Assembly: GCA_964369625.1 (NCBI GenBank)
Contig: CAYJFC010000010.1
Coordinates: forward strand, 1 to 43,653
Direction: 5' to 3'
DNA: 43,653 nucleotides
Origin: CAKOSP01 sp964369625
GTDB taxonomy: Bacteria > Bacillota_I > Bacilli_A > RF39 > UBA660
The translations under genes were made by a program, and so were the position numbers. Position 1 is the stretch's first letter; the number at the start of each line of letters is the position of its first letter. Below the pieces are notes generated by a model. It had not been told where the DNA came from. It made no database searches and saw only the letters and a program-made list of their open reading frames with translations. Below, one piece after another: positions 18,199 to 25,224 of the stretch.

Positions 18199-18639
18199 AT
18201 GAGAGAAGCCGTTGGAACAAGTTGGACGTTTGGTCTAATAGTAACATTTATATTCTTATTTGCAGCATTTTTAATACTTGCTATAAACTATTCAGATAGT
18301 TTCAGATTAAGAAATGAAGTGTTAACAATAATAGAAAAATATGAAGGATTTACATCAAATGCTAAAGAAATAGTAGATAACTATTTATCTAATGAAGGAT
18401 ATTCAACAACTGGAGGGTGTCCAGATGATTATAGTGGTGTAAATTTTGATAGTAAAACAGTTGATAATAATCCAAGTGGATCTTACAATTACTGTGTAAG
18501 ACTGGACTCAGTAAAAGACCGTGTTGATTTAATTTTATTTTATAGATTTAATTTACCAGTTATTGGTAATATAATGGTCTTTCAAATAGATGGTTCAACA
18601 AATTCAGTAAAAATAGATTATGACAAATCATTAATATAA
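18199..18639 (+). CDS. Minor pilin/TadE-like protein (MREAVG leader)
   Basis: 146 aa. It begins MREAVG directly after the stop of the preceding gene, then has a hydrophobic helix (about residues 10-30) and an external domain with two cysteines. Its C-terminal LFYRFNLPVIGN block matches LFYRLEFPMLRE in the previous protein, which shows the two are paralogues with a common fold. The ribosome site must lie in the previous gene's last codons (GTGGGG), consistent with coupled translation. Confidence 0.72.
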   Translation: MREAVGTSWTFGLIVTFIFLFAAFLILAINYSDSFRLRNEVLTIIEKYEGFTSNAKEIVDNYLSNEGYSTTGGCPDDYSGVNFDSKTVDNNPSGSYNYCVRLDSVKDRVDLILFYRFNLPVIGNIMVFQIDGSTNSVKIDYDKSLI

Positions 18640-18657
18640 GAAAAGAGGAATTAAGAA

Positions 18658-19647
18658 ATGAATGTAATTATATCAAATAAATATCAAGCTTTATTAGCAA
18701 CTTTAGAAATAGATGTTATTAAGCATATAAATGGAGAGTTTGAAGTAACAGAATTAATTAATATGTTTACTAATTTTTTCTTTAATAAAATGATAATAGA
18801 TGTAACAGCTTTAAAAAATTATAATGATATAAACGTTATACAGCAGTTATCTATGAATTTAGATATGTCTAAAGTTATACTTTTATTAGGAGATTCTGAA
18901 GAAGTTAATTCACCATTATACTTATCAAAATTAGTATCTATGGGGATATATAACTTTACAAGAAAACCAGATGTTGTTAAATTTTTAATTGATAATCCAA
19001 ATTCTTATAAAGATGTTGCTCATTATCAAAATTTAAATGAAGAATCTATGAAGAAAACTACATTTAATGATGGAGTAGCAGCTAACCCTAGTAATATAGG
19101 TTTAAGAGTTTTAGGTATTAAAAATGTAACTGATCATGCAGGAGCTACAACTCTTACTTATATGATAAAAAAACATTTAGAAAAGCATTATAAGTTAAAA
19201 ACTATTGAGCTTGATAAAAATGATTTTAGTTATTTAAATGATAATACAGTAGAAAGTATATCATCAGATCAAATGAGTGCCTATATTAATAGTAATAATG
19301 GTTTAGAAGTAATAATAGTAGATTTAAATAATGCTCCAGGAACAAATTGTCATGATGTAATTTATTTAATAGAACCTGGTTTAATTAAACTTAATAAACT
19401 TATTAAAAATAATAGTAAAATCTTTGAAAATTTAAAAAATTATAAAATTGTGTTAAATAGAAGTATACTTACTAATAAAGATGTAAGTGACTTTGAAAAA
19501 GAAAGTGGTAGTAAAATATTTGCAAATATTCCAAATATAGATGATAAACTAGATCATAATTCATCAATTAATACACTTCTTATTTCACTTGGGTTTACAC
19601 GTTTAAGTGAAAAAGAACAAAATGGTGGATTATTTGGTATATTTTAG
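18658..19647 (+). CDS. TadZ/CpaE-like protein with degenerate Walker A
   Basis: 329 aa, two parts. Residues 1-120 look like an atypical receiver domain (alternating strands: MIIDVTAL, KVILLLGDS, GIYNFTRKPD). Residues 150-320 look like a MinD/ParA-type domain, with VLGIKNVTDHAGATTLTYMI at the place of the deviant Walker A, VIIVDLNNAPG as the switch region, and KIVLNRSIL as the later strand. The P-loop lysines of KGGxGKT are missing, so ATP hydrolysis is doubtful. TadZ/CpaE proteins localise Tad machines, and several are known to lack Walker lysines. Position after the pilin genes supports this role. Confidence 0.72.
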   Translation: MNVIISNKYQALLATLEIDVIKHINGEFEVTELINMFTNFFFNKMIIDVTALKNYNDINVIQQLSMNLDMSKVILLLGDSEEVNSPLYLSKLVSMGIYNFTRKPDVVKFLIDNPNSYKDVAHYQNLNEESMKKTTFNDGVAANPSNIGLRVLGIKNVTDHAGATTLTYMIKKHLEKHYKLKTIELDKNDFSYLNDNTVESISSDQMSAYINSNNGLEVIIVDLNNAPGTNCHDVIYLIEPGLIKLNKLIKNNSKIFENLKNYKIVLNRSILTNKDVSDFEKESGSKIFANIPNIDDKLDHNSSINTLLISLGFTRLSEKEQNGGLFGIF

Positions 19648-19676
19648 TTGACTAAAACTTAAAATTTAGATAAAAT
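19648..19676 (+). promoter_or_regulatory. Candidate promoter for the VirB2-like gene
   Basis: TTGACT (19648-19653), 17-nt spacer, TAAAAT (19671-19676). AAAGGAGTG and ATG 19701 follow. Confidence 0.65.
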
Positions 19677-19700
19677 AAAAGAAAGAAAAGGAGTGATTTT

Positions 19701-20102
19701 ATGGTAACGTTATCATTTTGTTCAGAAACATGGGAAATCTGGGCATTTATAGGACAATTAATTACTATATTTAAAATAGTTATCCCTGTATTAATTATAA
19801 TTATGGGAGCACTTGACTTAGGAAAAGCTGTTGTTTCTAGTGATGAAAAAGAAATTAAAAAAGCAACAGGAGCATTAGTTAGAAGATTCTTAGCTGGTAT
19901 TATAATATTCTTTATACCTATGATTGTAAATATAGCATTTGGTATATTAGATAGTTTTGATGATATTCAAAGTGATTATGCTGTATGCTCAACTTGTGTA
20001 GCAGATTCAAATGATTGTGAAAAATCTGCATATGAATATTGTAGTTCTAAAGCAGGAACTGAAGATGCATGTGCTGATACAATAGAATGGGAAAGTTATT
20101 AA
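19701..20102 (+). CDS. TrbC/VirB2-like small membrane protein, 133 aa
   Basis: Two hydrophobic helices (about residues 16-40 and 66-90) are joined by a charged loop (SSDEKEIKKATGALVRR), then a cysteine-rich tail (six Cys). The two-helix hairpin with a basic loop is the layout of VirB2/TrbC pilins; similar proteins are annotated in Mollicutes and gut Bacilli. No type IV secretion genes are nearby, so here it may be an accessory membrane subunit of the Tad-like machine. It has its own promoter and ends in a strong terminator. Confidence 0.65.
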   Translation: MVTLSFCSETWEIWAFIGQLITIFKIVIPVLIIIMGALDLGKAVVSSDEKEIKKATGALVRRFLAGIIIFFIPMIVNIAFGILDSFDDIQSDYAVCSTCVADSNDCEKSAYEYCSSKAGTEDACADTIEWESY

Positions 20103-20114
20103 TTATCGTAAATT

Positions 20115-20140
20115 AAAATAGAATCATATGATTCTATTTT
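20115..20140. terminator. Perfect 26-bp palindromic bidirectional terminator
   Basis: AAAATAGAATCAT (20115-20127) is followed directly by its reverse complement (20128-20140) and a T-run on either side of the strand. It ends both the Tad-like cluster and the converging 20143-20577 gene. Confidence 0.88.
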
Positions 20141-20142
20141 TT

Positions 20143-20577
20143 TTATGCATTGTCGCTATTTAAAGTAATAGTTTTTATATAAAAGTTTTCTTCATCATTA
20201 CATGATAACTGAGTTCTTAAAGTATACTTGGTATTACTTATTTTAGTAATAGTACTATAACTTTCTTTAATATCACAATTTTTTAAATCAAAACTAAACT
20301 TTTCAATAAGATTTAAATCATTTAATGTTTCAATAGATACTTTAACAGTTTCATTTGTATTTGTTGGTAATTTTTTTTCTACAAAATAATTTTCTGATGC
20401 AATTTCAATAGTACTTAAATTATCACTAAACTCTAGTTCTTCTTTTGAAAGTGGAGCATTTGCCCTAAATGTTGCCAGTATAGTTAAGACTATAAGCAGT
20501 AACACTATAAATGAAATTCCACTGCGAATAATTATAGTTTTCCAATCAATTGGTCTTTTTGGAAATTCTTCGTACAT
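20143..20577 (-). CDS. Membrane-anchored hypothetical protein, 144 aa
   Basis: Not recognised. A cytoplasmic head (MYEEFPKRPIDWKT), one membrane span (about residues 19-38), and an external domain of about 100 residues with two cysteines. The ENYFVEKKLPTNTNETVKVSIETLNDLNLIEKF segment (in parts: ENYFVEKKLP, VSIETLNDLNLI) resembles the helix-then-strand start of pseudopilin-like proteins, but the membrane segment is not a pilin leader. It lies next to the Tad-like cluster on the opposite strand and might be an accessory subunit. Confidence 0.65.
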   Translation of the reverse strand: MYEEFPKRPIDWKTIIIRSGISFIVLLLIVLTILATFRANAPLSKEELEFSDNLSTIEIASENYFVEKKLPTNTNETVKVSIETLNDLNLIEKFSFDLKNCDIKESYSTITKISNTKYTLRTQLSCNDEENFYIKTITLNSDNA

Positions 20578-20662
20578 AAAGTCACCCCTTTTTTTAATGT
20601 AGATATAATAACATAATTATATCCATTAGTCAATAGTAGTTAATTTGATACAAAAAGTTTTC

Positions 20663-20691
20663 TTGTAGAATATTAAAAGCTATGATAAAAT
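20663..20691 (+). promoter_or_regulatory. Candidate promoter for the ABC exporter
   Basis: TTGTAG (20663-20668), 17-nt spacer, extended -10 TGATAAAAT (TAAAAT at 20686-20691), then AGAGAGG before ATG 20715. Confidence 0.6.
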
Positions 20692-20714
20692 TTATTTAAG
20701 AGAGGATTTTTATA

Positions 20715-21608
20715 ATGAGTTTAATAGTAGAAAATGTAAATAAAAGCTACGGTACTAAAAAAGTAGTAAATAATATAAATTTTAAATTAGATAAACCCGG
20801 TGTGTTTGGATTACTTGGAACTAATGGTGCAGGTAAGACTACCACGATTAGAATGATATTAGGTATACTAAAAAAGGACTGTGGAAAAATATTATATAAT
20901 AACCAGGAAGTTAATAGAAAAAGTGTTAATTTTGGATATTTACCTGAAGAAAGAGGATTATACCCTAAAAGTAAAGTTTATGACCAAATAGTATACTTTG
21001 CTAAATTAAAAGGAATGAAAAAAGAATTAATAGATAAGGAAATAGATTACTGGTTTAAACGTTTAGAAGTAGAAGAATATCGTAATATGTTAGCGGAAAC
21101 ATTATCTAAAGGTAATCAGCAAAAAATTCAGTTCATTATAGCCATTATTCACAACCCTGATTTAATAGTCTTAGACGAACCATTTTCAGGTCTTGATCCA
21201 GTTAATGCAGAACTTCTAAAAAACGTTGTTGCAGAGCTTGTAAATAAGAATAAATACATTATTATGTCTTCACATCAAATGAATGCTATTGAAGAATTTT
21301 GTAGTGATATATTAATACTTAATAAAGGGAAAACTGTACTAAGTGGTAATCTAGATGATATATATGATTCATATGAAGTAAATGAAGTTATAATAAATAC
21401 AAAAGAAGATTTAAGTGTTCATTTAGATAGTTTATATGAATTTAGTAAATCTAAGAATAACTATAACATTAAAATAAATAGCAAAAGTGATGCTGATAAA
21501 TTATTATCACTATTAATGAAGAAAAAAGTATCAATAAATAAATTTGAATTAAAAAAACCTAGTTTACATGATATATTTATTGAAAAAGTAAATGGAGGTA
21601 ATAAATAA
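20715..21608 (+). CDS. ABC transporter ATP-binding protein, NatA type
   Basis: 297 aa. Walker A GTNGAGKTTT, signature LSKGNQQKIQF (the LSxGxxQ step as LSKGNQQ), Walker B LIVLDEPFSGLD, and switch His SSHQM. The C-terminal extension ending PSLHDIFIEKV is typical of the NatA/CcmA-like exporters that pump sodium, drugs or antimicrobial peptides. The stop overlaps the start of the permease gene (TAATG), so they are coupled. The substrate is unknown. Confidence 0.9.
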   Translation: MSLIVENVNKSYGTKKVVNNINFKLDKPGVFGLLGTNGAGKTTTIRMILGILKKDCGKILYNNQEVNRKSVNFGYLPEERGLYPKSKVYDQIVYFAKLKGMKKELIDKEIDYWFKRLEVEEYRNMLAETLSKGNQQKIQFIIAIIHNPDLIVLDEPFSGLDPVNAELLKNVVAELVNKNKYIIMSSHQMNAIEEFCSDILILNKGKTVLSGNLDDIYDSYEVNEVIINTKEDLSVHLDSLYEFSKSKNNYNIKINSKSDADKLLSLLMKKKVSINKFELKKPSLHDIFIEKVNGGNK

Positions 21609-22849
21609 TGAGGGATATGTTTGAAGTAGGGAAATTTACTGTTATAGAACTTATTAAGAAAAAAGTATTTATAATTACAAATATTATAATAATAATAGCT
21701 ATACTACTTATATTAAATATCAATAATATTCTTAAACTATTTGATTTCGATATTAATGAAGCTTTTGTAGAAAATGCGTTAGTTATTGACACTGGTAATT
21801 TATTAGAAAATAATACATTTGAAAATGCTAATATAGAAAATATGATTACTGTAAGTGTAGAAAATGAAATGTATTCTACAGATAAAATCAAAAAATTAAT
21901 TGAAGATAAAGAATATGATTATGTTGTTGAATTAACCGAAGCTAATAAAGATTTATTTATTACATATACATCAGGCAATGGAGAAACTACATATAACTTT
22001 GATTTTTTACTAACTAATATAAAAGATACCTATGTCACATCGCAGTTAAACAAACTTAATTTAACAGAAGAGCAGTTAGCTAGTATAACACCTAATGTGG
22101 AGCTTGAGCTAGTTAGTACTAATCCAGAAGCGGAAAATGGTATTGTAGGTTCAAGTATTGGAATACTTTTATCACTAGCAATGTTTATGGGAATATATTT
22201 ATTTGCATATCAAGTATCTGGAGCAGTAACAACAGAAAAAACTTCTAAAATAGTAGAAACTTTATTAACATCTACAAGTAGTAAAAATATTATTTTAGGT
22301 AAAACTTTGGGAGTTGGATTACTTGGAATTTCTCAAATAATATTTTTAATATTATTTACAGTAATAGGAGCTTATATATTTTTACCTACTGAAATAATTA
22401 ATAGTATAGTAGCTGAAATTAATTTAATAGTAATAATAGTAAGCTTAATATATTTTGTATTAGGATACTTATTATTTTCATTCTTATTTGCTTTATCAGG
22501 TGCTATGGTTAATAGACTTGAAGATGTTAGTATAGTGAATACTCCAGTTAATTTAATAGCAGTATTAGGATTTTATTTAGGATACTTTACAGTAAGTGAT
22601 CCGTCAGGTATATTAAATAGATTAGCATCATATATACCAATATCCTCTATGTTTGCAATGCCATCAAGATTTTTTATGGGAGTTGCAAGTACTACAGATG
22701 TAATTGTATCAATTATTATCTTAATTATAACAATAATTTTTATTGCATATGTATCAATTAGAATATATTCTAATGCTATACTTAATAGTGGAAGTAAGAT
22801 GAATTTAAAAAGTTTAATAAAGCTATTTAAACAAAAAGATAAAATTTAA
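21608..22849 (+). CDS. ABC transporter permease, NatB type
   Basis: 413 aa, the partner of the preceding ATPase. One N-terminal span (about residues 17-36), an external domain of about 140 residues, then five or more C-terminal spans. The EKTSKIVETLLTS step after the second span is a hallmark of ABC-2/NatB permeases (TEEKxxRiiEiLLtsp). A terminator follows. Confidence 0.87.
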   Translation: MRDMFEVGKFTVIELIKKKVFIITNIIIIIAILLILNINNILKLFDFDINEAFVENALVIDTGNLLENNTFENANIENMITVSVENEMYSTDKIKKLIEDKEYDYVVELTEANKDLFITYTSGNGETTYNFDFLLTNIKDTYVTSQLNKLNLTEEQLASITPNVELELVSTNPEAENGIVGSSIGILLSLAMFMGIYLFAYQVSGAVTTEKTSKIVETLLTSTSSKNIILGKTLGVGLLGISQIIFLILFTVIGAYIFLPTEIINSIVAEINLIVIIVSLIYFVLGYLLFSFLFALSGAMVNRLEDVSIVNTPVNLIAVLGFYLGYFTVSDPSGILNRLASYIPISSMFAMPSRFFMGVASTTDVIVSIIILIITIIFIAYVSIRIYSNAILNSGSKMNLKSLIKLFKQKDKI

Positions 22850-22875
22850 AAACAAACAAAAGAGTTTGTTTTTTC
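22848..22875 (+). terminator. Terminator after the ABC exporter
   Basis: AAAACAAAC pairs with GTTTGTTTT, followed by TTC. Confidence 0.75.
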
Positions 22876-22895
22876 TATGAAATAAATGATATAAT
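22866..22895 (+). promoter_or_regulatory. Candidate promoter for cca-dnaD-nth
   Basis: TATAAT at 22890-22895 with a weak TTGTTT 18 bases upstream (22866-22871), inside the preceding terminator. Confidence 0.5.
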
Positions 22896-22909
22896 GAAAG
22901 GGGTATATT

Positions 22910-24001
22910 ATGAATAGAGAAATAAAAAAAACACTTGCATATATAGAAAAAAAAGGGTTTGAAGCTTATATAGTCGGAGGATTTGTAAGAGATAAATTAA
23001 TAGGTAAAAATACTTATGACGTGGATATATGTACTAATGCTTTACCAAAGGATTTACACTCAATATTTCCTGTTCATACACAAAATAACTATGGTGGATT
23101 TAATATTAAAGTAAACAAATTTAATATAGATATTACCACTTATAGAAAAGAACTTAGATATGAAGGTAGAAAGCCAGTAGAAATTAAATATATTAATAAT
23201 TTATTAGAGGATCTTAAAAGAAGAGATTTTACAATTAATACAATATGTATGAATACAAATGGTAAAATAATAGATTTACTTGATGCAAAAAAAGATATTA
23301 AAAAAAGAGTTATAAAAAATGTAGGGGATGAAAACAATAAATTAGTAGAAGACCCGCTTAGAATTCTTAGAGCAATTAGGTTTGCAACGGTGCTTAATTT
23401 TTCCATAGACGAAAATTTAAGAAGTGCAATTAAAAATAAAGCTTACCTTGTTAAAACACTATCTAGTGAAAGAATAAGAGGAGAACTTAATAAAATATTA
23501 TTATCTTCAAATTTTGAATATGGATTAATGCTTTTAAAAGAATTGGGTATAGCCAAAGAACTTGAAATTAGCTATGATGAAGTAAAAGATACTTCTGATT
23601 TATTAGTAATGTATGCTCAAATAAAATTATCGGATAATCTATTTACAAAAAAAGAAAAAGAAACTATAATAAATATTAAATCAATTTTAAATTATAAAAA
23701 AATTGATCAGTATATGTTATATAAATATGGTTTATATTTATGTAGTGTATGTGGTGAAGTATTAGATACCCCCAAAAAAGACATTAATAAAATATTTAAT
23801 AATATGCAAATAAATGAACTAAAGTCACTGGATATTAGTTCAAAAGAAATTATTAGTATTTTATCTTTAAATATGGGGAAAGAAATAAAAGAAATAAAAG
23901 AAGATATTATTAATAATATCTTAGAAAATAAACTTAAAAATAAAAAAGAAGATATTATAAAGTATCTAATAAATAGAAAGAGTACATATGAAAAAGGATA
24001 A
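22910..24001 (+). CDS. cca: tRNA CCA-adding enzyme
   Basis: Adds or repairs the 3' CCA of tRNAs with no nucleic acid template. Class II features: GGFVRDKLIGKNTYDVDI with the G-G...R-D and D-x-D motifs at residues 22-40, RRDFTINTIC (motif B, near residue 104), EDPLRILRAIRF (motif C), and SSERIRGELNKIL (motifs D/E). Length is 363 aa, somewhat short of the usual 390-400. The short part is in the C-terminal body and tail, which is variable. AAAGGGG before the ATG. dnaD starts inside its last 14 nt. Confidence 0.95.
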   Translation: MNREIKKTLAYIEKKGFEAYIVGGFVRDKLIGKNTYDVDICTNALPKDLHSIFPVHTQNNYGGFNIKVNKFNIDITTYRKELRYEGRKPVEIKYINNLLEDLKRRDFTINTICMNTNGKIIDLLDAKKDIKKRVIKNVGDENNKLVEDPLRILRAIRFATVLNFSIDENLRSAIKNKAYLVKTLSSERIRGELNKILLSSNFEYGLMLLKELGIAKELEISYDEVKDTSDLLVMYAQIKLSDNLFTKKEKETIINIKSILNYKKIDQYMLYKYGLYLCSVCGEVLDTPKKDINKIFNNMQINELKSLDISSKEIISILSLNMGKEIKEIKEDIINNILENKLKNKKEDIIKYLINRKSTYEKG

Positions 24002-24605
24002 TAAAAGATTTGTAGTAGAAAGTAATTTTATAAAAGTATTATTAGATAAAAAATTATCATTGAATGAATTTTTATTAATGATGTATTTTGATAATGAATA
24101 TGATCCTGAATTTAATGTATCAATGATAAGTAAATTAACAAATTTAAAAGAAGAAGATATAATGTTAGCTTTTTCTAGTTTAGTAGAAAAAAAATTAATA
24201 AAAATAGAAATAGGAAAAAATGAAGCAAATAAGCCTGTTGAAAAAATATCTTTAGATAAAGTATATGAACCTATTATAAAAAATAAAGAAACAGAAAAAA
24301 AAGAGGCTATTGCTAAAGATATATATAGTAGTTTTGAACAATCTTTTGGTAGAACGTTATCCCCGATGGATTATGAAGTAATTAATGCATGGACTTTAAA
24401 AGGTTTTTCTGAAGAATTAATACTATCAGCTTTAGAAGAAGCAAATTACAATGGTGTAAAAAACTTAAGATATATAGATAAAATATTGTATGAATGGAAC
24501 AAAAAAGGTGTTAAAGTACCTAGTGATGTTAATAAAAAAGAAGCAAATGAAGAAGCTTTATTTGAAACAAATATTTTAAATTTTGATTGGTTAGATAATG
24601 AATAA
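23988..24605 (+). CDS. dnaD: DnaD-like primosome/replication initiation protein
   Basis: 205 aa. Residues 1-80 form a winged-helix N-terminal domain (LSLNEFLLMMYFD). Residues 95-165 form the DnaB_2/DnaD C-terminal domain with YSSFEQSFGRTLSPMDYEVI and the conserved NLRYIDKILYEWNKKG end, which carries the YxxxIxxxW-type signature. DnaD loads the replicative helicase at oriC and at stalled forks. The order dnaD-nth-PBP-recU is the same as in Bacillus. It overlaps cca by 14 nt and nth by 8 nt. Confidence 0.93.
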   Translation: MKKDNKRFVVESNFIKVLLDKKLSLNEFLLMMYFDNEYDPEFNVSMISKLTNLKEEDIMLAFSSLVEKKLIKIEIGKNEANKPVEKISLDKVYEPIIKNKETEKKEAIAKDIYSSFEQSFGRTLSPMDYEVINAWTLKGFSEELILSALEEANYNGVKNLRYIDKILYEWNKKGVKVPSDVNKKEANEEALFETNILNFDWLDNE

Positions 24606-25206
24606 TATTATCCAAAACCTAGAAAATATGTTTCCAAATCCAGTATGTGAACTTGAGTATAATAAAGACTATGAATTGTTAATATCTACAATGCTTTCAG
24701 CGCAGTCCACTGATAAAAGGGTTAATATGGTTGCTAAAAAGTTATATAAATATAACTTAGAAGAATTAAGTAAATTAAATAATGAAGAAATAGAAAAAAT
24801 AATAAGATCAGTTGGATCTTATCATAAAAAAGCAATATATATTAAAGAAATTGCTAAAGCATTATTAATTGATTTTAAGGGCACTGTACCAAATAATAGA
24901 ACATATCTAGAATCATTACCAGGTGTAGGTAGAAAAACAGCTTCAGTAGTATTAGCAAATCTATTTAATGAACCTTCTGTAGCCGTTGATACACATGTTA
25001 CAAGAGTATCAAATATTTTAAATATTGTTAAAAATGAAGGAAATGTTATTAAAATTGAAAATAAGTTAAAAAATACTATTCCTAAAGATAAATGGAATAG
25101 AGTAAATAGTCAAATGGTTTTATTTGGACGTTATATTTGTAAAGCTAAGAAACCAGATTGTGATAAATGTTTATTTAATAAAGCATGTAAAAACAGATTA
25201 AATTAA
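24598..25206 (+). CDS. nth: Endonuclease III
   Basis: DNA glycosylase/AP lyase for oxidised pyrimidines. The helix-hairpin-helix LPGVGRKTA holds the catalytic Lys K113. D131 is in VAVDTHVTRV. The C-terminal [4Fe-4S] set is C-x6-C-x2-C-x5-C (CKAKKPDCDKCLFNKAC). Length is 202 aa, normal. ATG overlaps dnaD by eight bases, so it is co-translated. Confidence 0.97.
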   Translation: MNNIIQNLENMFPNPVCELEYNKDYELLISTMLSAQSTDKRVNMVAKKLYKYNLEELSKLNNEEIEKIIRSVGSYHKKAIYIKEIAKALLIDFKGTVPNNRTYLESLPGVGRKTASVVLANLFNEPSVAVDTHVTRVSNILNIVKNEGNVIKIENKLKNTIPKDKWNRVNSQMVLFGRYICKAKKPDCDKCLFNKACKNRLN

Positions 25207-25220
25207 TAATCTGTTTTTAT
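25190..25220. terminator. Bidirectional terminator between nth and the PBP gene
   Basis: AACAGATTA pairs with TAATCTGTT around AATTAA, with A-run and T-run flanks. It lies on the nth stop codon and just before the converging PBP stop. Confidence 0.82.
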
Positions 25221-25224
25221 TGTT

